Below, piece after piece: positions 30,201-42,155 of a stretch of 64,000 nt of DNA. The translations under genes were made by a program, and so were the position numbers. Position 1 is the first letter of the stretch; the number at the start of each line of letters is the position of its first letter. The stretch comes from Escarpia spicata (Eukaryota > Annelida > Polychaeta > Sabellida > Siboglinidae): positions 20,644,184 to 20,708,183 of the forward strand of contig OZ023210.1 in assembly GCA_963995525.1 (NCBI GenBank), given 5' to 3'. The notes below the pieces were generated by a model, which was not told where the DNA came from, searched no databases, and saw only the letters and a list, made by a program, of their open reading frames with translations.

Positions 30201-33200
30201 GAATCCTTCAGAAGGATCTGTGCAAACACTAGCAATGACTGGCCAGAGAGCTGTGAGATACCAATAAAAGTAAACTGCAATTAGCCATGGCCCATGTGCT
30301 GGGATTACTAACCAGTGCACCAGAGTTTCAGTGATTATTGACTTAGAAATGGTTTCTATTCATGAATATATATATATATATATATATATTGGAATCAAAA
30401 GTATTATGACATGTTTAATCACTGTTCAAAAAATATATTAGGTGTAATCACATGTAATCAAGTCTGATTACACAATTACAGGACACAATTATGAATACAC
30501 TGCCTTAGAAAAAGTTTATTATTATTACAACTGTGAGTGTAATCGATTACAATCGCTTACAATTACAATCATAATCGACCCCAGCTCTGTAGACTGGAGG
30601 CACAAGACAATAAATTTTTCGTTCGACCTGTCCAAAAGTGCCATGCTGCATGACTACCACCGTCTTGAAATTCATACTTCCAAAACTGACAATGCTTGTT
30701 ACCCACCAACATTTCTGTGTAGATGAATAAAACTGATACCAACCACACAGTAAAAATGGGCCCAGAGGCCCTTAAGTCCTTTGGACTATATTGTGAGTTT
30801 GTAATTATTAATGAAATGTTTTTTGTGAAACATAGTTACAGATCATTAAGGGTTATGATGGAAGTACAATTTTTGAGTAGACCGTTTTGTGAAGATTGTA
30901 TACATTAGTTAATGTGTTATTAAAAAAACTGTAGAATTTGTTCCCGATACTCTGCTATTTAGGCCGATTTGCAGTGGTTGTAGAAACCTTGCAGGAGAGT
31001 TGGCGAGCTGCAGACTTGCAAGTAACACAGTTAAAGGTTGTTTAACAAAATGTGCAGACATTTTCTGTTCTCATTTGACACTGGGACAATGGCAGGCAGT
31101 GAGCCTAGGCTAGTCCAATACAAAGGGTTTTAGCATAATCTCTCCAGTCAGCCACCACAGTGATCAGAGATAGTCCACTATCCAGTTATAAATAAAGATC
31201 AGTGCAGGAGGCTTACAGCAGCAAGGAAATAGTATGAACATTTAGCAATTTGAAATCCCCTTAGAATGATTCAATCAAATACATATTTCTTGTGTATAGT
31301 GGCAGTACCCTAAGATATGTCTAAGCAAAATTGTATCTAATAATAACATTTTACCAACTTTTGAAATAACTGCACAGATGTTTAGTATGTATATATCTGA
31401 TTTAACAAAAGTGGCGTTTTTTATCAGAATTTTATCCAGTTGCAGACAAAATGTGCACAAGACCTTAAGCTTGCTGATTGGTTCCTTGCTGCTTGACGCT
31501 GTTGCTGCCTTTTCTTCCTCTTTCAGAACCTTTGGGTCTGGAGCCGTCACTGACATGACATCTGTGACTGTGCTGCCAACCAGCATTATCTTTGAGTCTG
31601 GTGTCACCTTCTGTTCTTTTAAAGTGGCCTTGTCTGGCATCCGACCTAGAGTGAGTGGGGTTCAAGGTCAATTCAATGGTGGATTATACTTGCAATATGT
31701 TCTATCCGATAACAGTGTGCAAGTGTGATTTCGTAACCAGACAGATGTTGTTGATGTCATGATGTTGACATCATTGTGTGATAATGACCTTTTTGTAGTG
31801 GAGATATATGTATTTACACAGTTTTGTGGTACCCCTTTGACATACTTGAATGCGTACATAATCAAATGACAGTTGAATGCAGTGATACAGAACATCATCC
31901 ACAATTTTCAATTTACTAAGATCATTAAACATGTCAAATAAAAAAATTAAATGATTTGCGATATATTTATTGTGCCCCACTGTATCCTTGAGATATAGCA
32001 GAGTAGCTCAAATGATTGGATGCAGCCAATTGCTTTGTCGAGTTATTTGCACTGCACCTGCGATTACAATTTTCAGGAGATGCACTCCATAGACATACCG
32101 TTTGATATAAAAATTAACTGAAATTGTGTAGTGATCTTAAATTACCCCAACCCTGATATAGAAGTGCATTATAATTACAGTAATTGTCAATACAAACAGG
32201 TTCTATTCATTCTAATGACATTAAGCACATAAGTATATTCCATTTTTATGCACAAGGTTACAGTTTAGAGTTTACAAAAGTGTGTCATAAGTCGAAAGAT
32301 GTGGAAAGATAAATAATGTCTATGAAATCAATACTATTTACAGCAATTACTAATCATGGTTATATTGATGGGATTAATTATAGTTTTAGTATTTAGGTAA
32401 TGAGTTAGTTAGCAGGGCCACGGCCAGGTTTTATTCAAAAAGGATTTGTATTTATCGGAAGTGATAACCAAAGCTGTATAAAAGACACAACAATGACGCT
32501 CACCAAAAATATTCAATGAGACCTCCAACTTCACCCCCATGGGGGACATGATTGATCATGTTATACCCACCAATTGCTGTGTTCATAACCCATATTTTAT
32601 TGAAACTGTGGAGTTCTTTTCCAAGTGGTTCGCAAAAAGGGGGTATGTTGAACCCCCCCAACTCTCCCTGGCCTTGGTCAGTAATATAATGAAGAACCTA
32701 AGTGTAACAAGTTATACAAACCTTTAAACATAATTTTCTGCATGCTTGTGGGTACACCTGCAATATTGAAAACATACATTAATTTTGAATAATTTTTTTT
32801 CTACCAATTTAATAATATTTACACAGCACATCCTTCAAAACTTTTCACTGCGTTTAAAAAAGTGCAACAGAGAGATAAAATTAAATAGAGAGAATGCAGC
32901 AATCCTTTGTAAGCTAATAATACATTCAAGATGTATTGTATCAAAACATGATATTATCCCATAACTGAGTACATTCTTTGTCACTTATTTCTTGCACGTT
33001 ATGCATAATTGTGGTCTTGCATGCATGAAAAGCCACATTTTGAGCTTGTTGCCATGTGGATGATAATCTATGCAGCCTGACTATAAGAATGCATGCATGC
33101 TCAGTGAAGCACACTTTTAAATGAATCCATCTGACATGGGTTGCTGCTATATTCACTCTCCATTTATTCCATAGATTGTCCCTTTCCTGTTTATTTCTTT

Positions 33201-35293
33201 TCGCTGTTGAATCAGAGACAAACTGCAGCTGGATGTTTTTCTTGCCCCATAAAACTCAGTGGAGGTAACCGGAGTATGACGGACGGTACCGAATATCCAT
33301 GACCATGCCTTATATGAATCACGAATGCTCGCGTGAACTGGAAACTGTGCATTTGTTGGGTTATTATATTGATATATTGTGATTAATAAAACATAATTAT
33401 AATAAAATAAATGCCTAGTATTACATGAATTAGTCATATTAGCAGGATTAATTAATAATTGTGTACAATATATAAAGAGTTTTACAATTATCAAAGAATT
33501 GCTTTAAAATAGTACATTGTAGAAAAATAAGTCACACAAAATTTTACTAAATATTTCGTTTGAAAATAATTCAGATGGTCATATAAATAATTATGAACCA
33601 GAGTCAATGTTAATATAAAAGCAGCTCGACATACAATGTCTTGTTAACTGAACCGTACCTGTCTTCTAAATCATCACACTACACACATATGCAACATGTC
33701 ATTAGTAAAAACTATTGTTTTTCTACAAAATGATCACTGGTGTTGACAAACGCCATTTAACTTAATGACAGTTAGTCATACCTGTAAGGTTTTCTAAGTG
33801 TGATTTTAGCTCTGTCGTTGTGTTGTCTACTGGTAATGTGACTTGGTATTTCTTTTTTTTGAAGACCACATTAAATGTGACTGTTTCTGTTGGTGTCTTC
33901 TCTTCTGTCTTCTCATCCTCTGTCGTTCTGTCTACCTCTACACTGCAGCTGCTGTCAGCTGTCAACAAACAAAACATACAACATGAGACATTCCTTGTGA
34001 TATTGATATCATACCACACATGGTGTAAATGTAGTTTCCTTATGCAATGTGGCATAAAAGACTACTTACTAGACATGGGTTGTAATATTAAAAGTAAACA
34101 AAAGCTATATAGTTCAAAAAAAAAAATTAAAAACCACTAAATTTGTCAAATAGTTGTTCTCTATTTTAAGGATGGTCATGCACCAAGTATTAATTTCACC
34201 ATAATAGTTTGAATAAAATTAAAAAATTGGTAAATACTGATGATTTTGGCAATAAATATTACAAAATGAAACATTGACACAGCACTAATTAAACACAACT
34301 TTATATTGTACTAATTATTTACACGGTACTGGAAAAATGTAATACCTTTGTATGAAAAATTCACAAATAAAATATTTCAAAATGCGTTTAATGCTGGGTG
34401 ATGCCTGTAAAGACTAATTTGGCCCGTCACATGAGTTTTCTATAATCTAATCTATGTAACCTTTTTAAAAGACTCTCTTTCAATGTGTTGATCTTACCAC
34501 ATGAAGGTTCATCTTTCTGCTTGCTGCAGTCATGGTTTGGTGTAGGTGATGTTGTGGCTGGACAGTTCGCATCATCCACGTCTGTTTCCAGTGACTCACA
34601 CTCCTTTGTTTTCTCATTCACTGACATTGGAGACACCCTTGATAGAATGTTGCCTTCTGTCGGCACATCTTGGTCTAATAATTAAACATGGATTAATCAT
34701 TAAATTATTTAAACAAATTGATGTCATATATACATTACCTTATGAAGGTCTACACACAATAGCCTGAACATCACAAGTAAATTATATTAATTACTCTACA
34801 TTACCCCTTATGACACAATGCACAGTTTATAGGATCATGAAATTTTACTATGGGCTAATGCTCGTATAACTGGCGTATTAGCAGTAAAGTCTAGTGTTTT
34901 TTTCCGTTTAAATAAAACATAAATGATAAATACAATTTTAATGACGTGACGTTATTTTTATTGTTCGCATGCCTGGCTTTATTGCTGCCTTCCAAACACT
35001 TTTTCCGAACGGTATCATAACATTACTTCATCCGTGCTATAATGCAATGCATAACGCACCATCATTTGTCAGATATCCACCTAAGACTCGGCGCTGAGAA
35101 CCGTCATGTCGTGGATGTTCCGAACACGGAATGAAAACAATATCTATTATCGCCCATCATTACTCGGCTACTTCGTAACAGCAGCATACCAGTCTTCGCT
35201 GCAGCCTTCGACGAAGAGATAAACGCAAATTTGTTTAGTTACTGCAAACTGAACATTATCCTGAATTAACATACCTTTCTCTGATGATGCCAT
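27230..35293 (-). CDS. UBFD1: UBFD1, ubiquitin-fold protein, 8 exons
   Basis: Exons (minus): 35275-35293, 34498-34674, 33782-33958, 32722-32757, 31464-31645, 29644-29818, 28730-28812, 27230-27340; total 960 nt, 319 residues, all phases compatible. The protein starts MASSEKDQDVPTEG with an acidic low-complexity leader. A ubiquitin-like domain follows at about 92-161 (VTFNVVFKKKKYQVTLPV; ELKSHLENLTG; GVPTSMQKIMFKG; KVTPDSKIMLVGSTVTDVM), then the UBFD1-specific C-terminal domain at about 198-319 (GKPDDVM, PLSGMYNKHGGKVRLTFKLE, QLWIGTKERTEK, MGSIKAVI, LGPTEASRYWIYWVPAQYVD, ILGNWQFF end). Human UBFD1 is close in length, as I recall. It is linked to polyubiquitin/NF-kB regulation in the literature, but the molecular role is poorly defined. 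Oddities: a 36-nt microexon, a weak GTCTTG donor after exon 5, and a GC donor for intron 7. Confidence 0.93.
27415..28330. repeat. 21-bp minisatellite (AGCAATGACATTCAGTCAAAG)n
   Basis: About 43 imperfect copies of a 21-bp unit (CAATGACATTCAGTCAAAG plus a variable AG/TG pair, with GTCATA, GTCAGA and GGGCAAA variants) fill most of UBFD1 intron 7. Some 60-70 bp variants repeat as blocks (for example the AGTAATATAGCAATGACACT block at 27671 and 27734). The unit is a multiple of three and lacks stops in some frames, giving a 216-codon minus ORF and a 161-codon plus ORF. Neither is in frame with exon 8, so they are spurious. Confidence 0.95.
28350..28665 (+). mobile_element. LINE ORF2 C-terminal remnant with (GTGA)n tail
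   Basis: Plus-strand frames give GERRQGHQKKTWLDNSIEWP and then LLHTTEDRQRVTQ. This is the conserved C-terminus of RTE/CR1-like LINE polyproteins (family form GxRxxGRQxKTWxDNIKEW...LLxxAxDRxxWR). The 3' end runs CCGGTCAAGG...GTGAGTGAGTGAGTGGGTGA. It is a short, decayed fragment inside UBFD1 intron 7, next to the minisatellite. Confidence 0.65.
28726..28735 (-). promoter_or_regulatory. UBFD1: GC-AG splice donor of UBFD1 intron 7
   Basis: Exon 7 ends ...CAT TTG ATG, followed by GCAAGT (28729-28724). The only phase-compatible continuation to the next exon (TTGCAG acceptor at 27342-27341, then GCA CTT CAA CTA GGG, reading A-L-Q-L-G-P-T-E-A) uses this GC donor. The family reads YHxMAFQLGPTEAS here. 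GT dinucleotides nearby (GCAA|GTGTTC) put the next exon out of frame. ATG|GCAAGT is a strong GC-donor context. Confidence 0.75.
29863..30589. mobile_element. MITE with perfect 18-bp TIRs and GATTAC-repeat ends
   Basis: Left end CAGAGCTGGGGTCGATTA (29863-29880) and right end TAATCGACCCCAGCTCTG (30572-30589) are exact reverse complements. Both ends continue inward as GATTAC/GTAATC-rich repeats (29880-30000 and 30430-30570). The middle contains an internal duplication (AAAAGATTTAATCCTTCAG at about 30113 and AAAGGATTGAATCCTTCAG at about 30192) and a TA microsatellite (30366-30390). There is no ORF. CAGAG termini suggest a hAT-type nonautonomous element. The flanks share CTGGAGG but offset, so the target duplication is unclear. 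It sits in UBFD1 intron 5. Confidence 0.75.
31980..32700. other. UBFD1 intron 4, AT-rich, nothing recognised
   Basis: Intron sequence between the microexon (32722-32757) and exon 5 (31464-31645). Short ORFs here have no motif. I see no repeat family. Confidence 0.4.
32722..32757 (-). CDS. UBFD1: UBFD1 36-nt microexon
   Basis: Minus-strand 'CAATATTGCAG' acceptor, then GTGTACCCACAAGCATGCAG ... AAAG, then GTTTGT donor. With one base from each neighbour it encodes G-V-P-T-S-M-Q-K-I-M-F-K-G. This is the ubiquitin-fold segment expected between ENLTG and RMPDKATL (family form GVPPxMQKxMYKG). Without it the ubiquitin fold would lack its central hydrophobic segment, so it is constitutive by inference. 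It is too short for ORF-based detection. Confidence 0.9.
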
Positions 35294-36050
35294 CCCCACC
35301 CACTATCACAAACTTTTGTTCCGTTACAGAATCACTTCTCGCTTAAGCGTAAACAATCTCGCCCTCTGTTGGACTGTTCTGCGTAAATAGCAAATTCCAC
35401 AATATCCTCTAGCGGTATTAGGGTGAACTACCACCACATGACAGATACAAATCGCTGGGGTGTAAATGGCGACCAGTGATAGGTACTGACGCGTACGATT
35501 ATGACCTACACGGTTTTCTAGAACTACGAATACATTTATTTCACCATAATACATACAAATAGGTGATACATACAACAGGTATAAATATGCATGTTTAAGA
35601 AATAAGTAAAATGTATAAGTAGGTAAAACAAATGTTAATAAGTTAATTAAGAAAAAGTTATAAAAAGTATAAGCAAACCTACTGCTATATATATAAAAAT
35701 AACAACAGCAATTGTAACGTCATTTAACGTTCATATAAGAGGTTCTTTAATGGCACGACATGCGAAAATGATTGCTTTTTATTGAAATCAGTATGGATAT
35801 CACAATTAATGTGCAACAGAAGGGGTAGTGAAGACAGGTGGTCTTGGCACATTCAAATTGATTCACTTGAAACTGTTCGGCTGCCTTGGTGGCACATTAG
35901 CCTTATTACAGGAGACTCTTCAGTGGCAGTTTCCATGGGAAACGGTCTGCAAAATAATTCACCGTTTGATTGACACCAACAGGAACAGCATAGTGGATGT
36001 GCACCAGTGCAAGCGAAGAAAAACGTTTCCAGGCGTCATACAGCACGCAC
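35294..36050. other. UBFD1 5' flank
   Basis: Upstream of the UBFD1 ATG (35293-35291, minus strand). AT-rich, with no obvious CpG island. Minus-strand leader sequence and the transcription start are not resolvable by eye. ORFs at 35324-35575 and 35782-36147 have no recognised motif. Confidence 0.3.
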
Positions 36051-36485
36051 TTCCACGGAGGTGGGTATGAGGGTTCCGACCGGGGAGTAGTTTTCGGAGG
36101 TGGTTCATAAAAGTGGGATTAATCCGACCCCCCCCCCCCCCCAACATGTATCATATTTACAAGCTTTAATTCTGTGCAAATATTGCACTGAACAGCTAAA
36201 AGTAATTATTGATGGCTATGCAGCTAGTTTAGCGGGAGAACGGAGGTGCGTGTGAGGGGTTCGAACGGGGGAGTACTTTTTTGCATGGGATTAGTCCGAA
36301 CCTCCCAAGCAAAAGCTATCATATTTGGTTTCAATTTATTTGTGAACAGATTTCACACGAACAGCTAAGTAATTTTTGATTGTTATGCAGCTGGTTTAGC
36401 GGGAAAATAGGGGTGGGGTGAGGATGTAGACGAGGGTTCGAGGGGGGTCGTTTTTAAAGGGGGTTCGGACGAACCCCCCGACCCC
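36040..36485. repeat. ~175-bp degenerate tandem repeat, about 2.5 copies
   Basis: Shared blocks: GAACAGCTAA (36191 and 36360), TATGCAGCT(A/G)GTTTAGCGGGA (about 36217 and 36385) and GGTTCGAACGGGG-like segments (36260 and 36436, with a decayed third near 36072). Period is about 170-178 bp. A poly-C tract (36130-36142) is included. No coding potential. Confidence 0.7.
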
Positions 36486-36999
36486 GGTGGTTACAGGCCT
36501 GCTCTAATTATGCTACAATGGTTCTTCTTCACCAAAAAGAATCGCATTGATCACAGTTTCACAAACCCTGGCTCGTGACAAAAAATTGGTCCGTGGCTTG
36601 TTTGTAGATGACCCGCGGGACACGTGTTAAGAATTGAAATTGTCAAGAATATAAGCAACTGGTAACAAATGTTCCGTCATGCAGTGTTCGTTGGCTGAAC
36701 GGTTTATATGTTACTTTAGAGAGTTTTCTCCTTGGAATTGGCGGAAAAAATAAGGGGTTGAAAAAAGAATGTTTTCAGATGAAAGACAACCTCGTGGTTT
36801 TGTGACCAATAAAAGTACCAATTGCTTGAGACAGCGACAAAATGGTTGGTAGGCTTTTTTCGGCAGCATTTGATTAAACGATATGGGAATTTCCAAGGAC
36901 GAATCTCACCAACCTCACTTTGATGTCTTTTGAAGGTTGTTTTGCGACTTGCCATCCCTCGATCTGCACTCTCCAGGCAGTGGAAGGCCTAAATTGTAG

Positions 37000-39905
37000 A
37001 AGAATAGACACCGTTAACCCCACCATTGCCTAATCCCAAGTTCAGGATGAGAAAGGAGGAGGGTTGTGCGTTGGGCTAGCAACCCACCACGTAAAACAGC
37101 TCGCTACAGAAACGTCAATAAATTCAAACGGTCAAAAAGTTTTGGGTGGCCAACCGGGGGCTGAGGCAACTATGCCGCATACGACGATCAGGGATGAAAG
37201 CCGTAAGGAAGTTTCTGTTCCTACACAGTCACTGGTAGTACCCAAGCAAAGAGTGTGAGTGGCAGCGTGGGATGTGCGAACGACGTATGAGACAGGACGA
37301 ACTGCACAGCTGATGAGTGAAATAAAAAGATATATCATCAATTTACTGGGGCTGAGTGAGGTGAGATGGACTGACTCTGGCAATAAGGTGCTTTACTCAG
37401 GAGAAACCATCTGCTATTCTGGGCGAACTGATGGGCAACACAATGTTGGAATGGCTCTCGTCATGAAAAATTCGCCAAGAAAAGTCTAATAGGATGGGAA
37501 CCAGTCGACTCACGTATCATCAGAGCAACGTTTTATTCTAATCAATTCTACATTCTGATCAATTCTACAACCACCTGCAGAAGCAAATTGACAAGGCACC
37601 ACGACACGACATCCCGATAGTCGCAAACCTTTGCTCAGAGAATGGACTAGTCATTGATGGTATCATATTTCAACATAAGACAATCCGAAAGTTAACATGG
37701 ACCAGTTCTGATGGTAGAACAAGTAACCAAATATATCACATCGCAATCAACCAGAAGTGGAAGCTATATTTGCAAGATGTCAAGGTGACCAGAAAAACAG
37801 ATGCTGGCTTAGAAAAAACAAAAACAAAACAACAGAACAGCTTTTCAACTCCCAAAGATTGAATGATCCCAAGGTGCAAAAACAGTTCACTCTGGAACTA
37901 CTCAACAGGTTCCAAATCCCAAGTGACATCTCAGAAGATGATCTCAATGGTCAATGCCAGAAGATCCAGGAGGTTTGTTTTGATGTCAGTATGGACATTC
38001 TGGGACACCACAGAAGATAGAGGAACGAATGGACCACGGACCACGTTTGGATGCTCATTAAAGAGAGAGGAGCCACCCACCAAGCATCGTCTGCTAGACT
38101 GCATGACAGAATAGAATGATGCGATAGCACAGGGATACAGAGAGAAGAACATAGCAGTGAAACGGAGCACCCGACACGACAAGAGAGTGTACGTGGACGA
38201 GCTGGCAAGAGAAGCATAAGCAGCAGCAGAGAGGGTGACACGAGAACCGTCTATAAAATCACAAAGACCCTGGCAGGAAGCAAGTCCAAAAAATCGACAG
38301 TTATCAAAATCAAGAATGGAAACGGCATCACCAAGGGAGACGAACAGCTCAACAGATGGGCAGAGCACTTCTGGGAGATTTTAAACAGAGATGACCTGAT
38401 GAAGCAGCCGAGATACGTACTACAGGACAACAGCTGGATATGAAACAAGAACGTATCACACAACAGTAAATCGAAGATGCCATCAGACAGACCAAAGGAA
38501 ACAAAGCACGAGGAGAGAACATAATCACAGCTGACTTGCTGAAAGCAGACCCCTGCCAAAGTGCGAATGCACTCGTTGAACTGTTCAACAAAATGTTGGA
38601 AGAAGAGAGAGTACTAGAGGCATGGAAGAAGGGAGTCATTAAGAAATTACCCAACAAAGGCAATCTTACAGAGCGCGGCAACTGGAGGGGCTGTACCAGA
38701 CAACATTTTCTGCAGGGTACTTTTACAAAGAATCAAGATAGGCACTGGGAAAATACTTCGGGAAGAACAGGCAGGCTTCACAAGTGGGAGATCGTACACA
38801 AACCAGATCTTTATGATTCGGACTATAGTTGAGCCGTCATTGGAGTGGAATTCGTCCCTCTTTAACAGCATCTACCATCCATCCGTGTGGAAGATACTAC
38901 AGACATACGGCTTCCCACCAAAAGTGATCAACATCCTGAAGGACACGTATGCAAACAACCGGTGTTGACATCCCGTGATGGACAGCAGAGTGAATGGTTT
39001 TATATGAGGACTGGTATAAGGCAACGATGTGTCATCTCGCCACATCTCTTTCTAGTAGTCATCGAATGGGTCGTGAGAAAAGCCACCAGTGATAAACCAG
39101 GAAGACTCACATGGGGACTAACGGGACGACTCGAAGGTATATATTTTGCCGATGATATTGACCTCCTGTCACACTCTCAAAAAGACATCCAAGAAAAACC
39201 AGACAATCTAGACAGTACAGCAAGAACAGTTGTTCTCAAGATACGTCCAACCAAGACCAAACTTGTGAAGATAAAGAACCGCAGCACAAGAAAGAAAATT
39301 GTGAGAGTCCTAGAGGAGGTGAACGACTTCAAGTGTCTTGGCGGCTTCATTTCAGCAGACAGTAGCATACACACGGAGATCTCCATCAGGATCGGAATGG
39401 CAGCACAAGCCTCCTACACACTCACCAACATTTGGAGATCCACTAGCTTGCACACCAAGACAAGGCCTAAAATATACAGATCAAACGTCCGCTCGGTACT
39501 ATTACATGCGTCAGAGACATGGAGACCAGTGGCAACCAATAAGAAGATCGAGAGACGAGAGCCCACTCAGTGGTTTGGAAGGAATGTGTCTCAGACGAAT
39601 CCTGATGATACGTTGGGGGCAGCATGTGACAAACAATAGCGCACCGACATCAACAACATCATTGATGAAGTGAAACGAAAGAGGTGGAGATGGGCAGAAA
39701 CAGCTCTAAAATTGACACCACGTGGAGGACAGAAAAGAGGCAAACCACTATTCACCCGGAGAAGAACCATAGAAGAAGAAATGAAGTTGGCAGGGAAGAA
39801 CTGGCATGAACTGAGCTGGCTAGCCCATGACCGATCTGCTTGGAGAAAATGTGTGAACGCTTTATGCTCCAATGGGAGCGAAAAGGCTAGGTAAGGTAAG
39901 GTAAG
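37000..39905 (+). mobile_element. Decayed RTE-like LINE (APE-RT)
   Basis: 5' region GGGCTAGCAACCCACCACG (37073-37091), then endonuclease pieces VRTTYETGRTAQLM, LSEVRWTDSGNK and TICYSGRTDGQHN (37270-37450). RT pieces follow: RTGIRQRCVISPHLF (39007-39051), YFADDIDLLSHSQKDIQEK (39142-39200), SVLLHASETWRP, and RRWRWAE-type through HDRSAWRKCVNALCS (39676-39880). The 3' end is an AGGTA-repeat tail (39887-39905). FADD is preserved, but the frame breaks at least at 37489, near 38020, 38110-38540 and 39640. Such proteins are often annotated 'craniofacial development protein 2-like'. The exact clade (RTE versus a neighbour) is not certain. Confidence 0.85.
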
Positions 39906-41529
39906 ACACCATTTGTTTGTTATGTTGTTTCACATGGTTTTTAAATAATGTAATTCGCTTGTAGTCTGGTCTATTTTTTGCCAAATCGTTACTTGCCGGA
40001 CAAAATAATGAAAATTGGACACTATATTCATCCGGGCGCATCGCGAGATGACCTTTCGTCTCTACGTCATCTGCATGGAAACATTTGTGTACACGTTCTT
40101 CAGCTTATACCACATGAACAATATGCAGTCGATGGATCAGCGTCCATTCCGATGTGTCCACACTCGTCGGTGTCATAGTCCAATACGCTAATTTCGAGCT
40201 TCTCGGGGTTGGAGAATGTGAACCAGACACACTACAACGCATTGTGACTTAATGTCTTATACGAAAGGAGCACACCATTCAGCATAGCGATTAAAAGAAA
40301 CGTTGGAGCTGGAGATAAAGAAAGGCTTGCAGCTGTCTACCATTAAGTCGGACGCAACACTTTTAGGCAAGTTGTACATTGCAAAGGTAGTGGCGACCCC
40401 GCTGTGTTTTTTCGCGCAAGAGAAGCAGATTTTCCTTCCCTATCACAATTAGGGGATGCCAGGTTTTGTAAAAAGTCAGACCTGCTGTCTTGCCTTGATT
40501 TCCCGACCAAGCCGACGCTCCCCATTTGTAGAAGGAAAGGTTTTCGACTGACATGTCCTTACTCACGTATTAACTCTACAGCGGCGATCCAATATTAGAC
40601 CGAACAAGTGTTTATACAATATATCAGGAATTTGAATCGACATCGAGGTTGGACATGTTGTGGGACATACGTTAATCCTAGCACGAAACAAACGGCCAGA
40701 GAAAACTGCTGACACGACTGAAGAGTGTAAGTGACACACCAAGCAATTATTCTAAAGAAACGACTTGAGTTTCTACAGGATTCGAAAAACAACGAGAAAC
40801 TACTGAAGTTTCTCGGAGAAGCACTCCAGATGGAGCACTGACCAGAACACATGGGGTTTGTTTGGCAACTGGTGAAGTGTAGTTGCTCGTGGGACAGTCA
40901 CGAAGGGGTGGACACACGTGTAATGTACCCCTCACGATACTCAGCAAAGGGGTGAAGACAGTCGTGGTGCGCATTGCAGACACGAATGTTGTCGTTATTT
41001 TCGTTGAGTAGTTCTTCTGTTTGAAACACCGTGTGTATCACCGTTGGAGAGCGTCAATGGAATCTTAATTTTCCTGTCCTGTATTTGAGATTACGCGCCC
41101 CAAATGATAATCATTGACATTTAGGTCCAGCTTTGATTTAATTTCTACAAGTCAAAATTATTTAACATAAATATACCACACTGTCAGCAACATGCGCGGT
41201 GTATAATGACATTGATTTGTGAAGTCGTGTATGGACATGGTCGCTATATGCAGCAACACAAAAGCATAAGAGTACATATCTCGCGACGAGACGCGTAACC
41301 ACATGTGTCATCTGTGACCGTGTGCGGTCACGCTCCTGTCTCGCCGAAGCACGGTGTGTTACATCTCGGCAAATATGGAACAGGTATCGCCACTTCCACA
41401 CTTTTGGCTTCGAAAGTTTCACTCGGTAGGTGATGTACTATGACGGGTTACGTAACACATTTCCAAAAAGGACTGACGGAATACTATTTGTATAAAGAAG
41501 AAAGCAAGAGTCTACTAGTCGTTATGGTT
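39906..41529. other. Intergenic, no recognised gene
   Basis: No supported gene. A plus-strand stretch at 40745-40840 reads like a coiled-coil peptide (LKKRLEFLQDSKN...KLLKFLGEALQ) and then stops; without exon evidence I do not call it. Sequence abuts the assembly gap. Confidence 0.35.
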
Positions 41530-41729
41530 NNNNNNNNNNNNNNNNNNNNNNNNNNNNNNNNNNNNNNNNNNNNNNNNNNNNNNNNNNNNNNNNNNNNNNN
41601 NNNNNNNNNNNNNNNNNNNNNNNNNNNNNNNNNNNNNNNNNNNNNNNNNNNNNNNNNNNNNNNNNNNNNNNNNNNNNNNNNNNNNNNNNNNNNNNNNNNN
41701 NNNNNNNNNNNNNNNNNNNNNNNNNNNNN
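41530..41729. other. Assembly gap (200 N)
   Basis: Exactly 200 unresolved bases, a conventional fixed-size scaffold gap. A long CT tract lies 160 bp downstream and may have caused it. Confidence 0.99.
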
Positions 41730-41883
41730 CATTTACCCTCTTCTGTGACAAAGAGTACTTTTTTTTATAAATGGCTTATCATTGTCTTTTTCTAGCACTA
41801 ACACTAGCATTTTAGTCATTCAATACATTAAACGAAGTAGTTTCTTAGTTAGTCAAAACTTTTCGATATATTTCCTCTCCTCC

Positions 41884-42155
<272 letters not shown>

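Noticed and set aside
41440..41751. ORFs through the N gap
   Set aside because: Gap characters translated as X.
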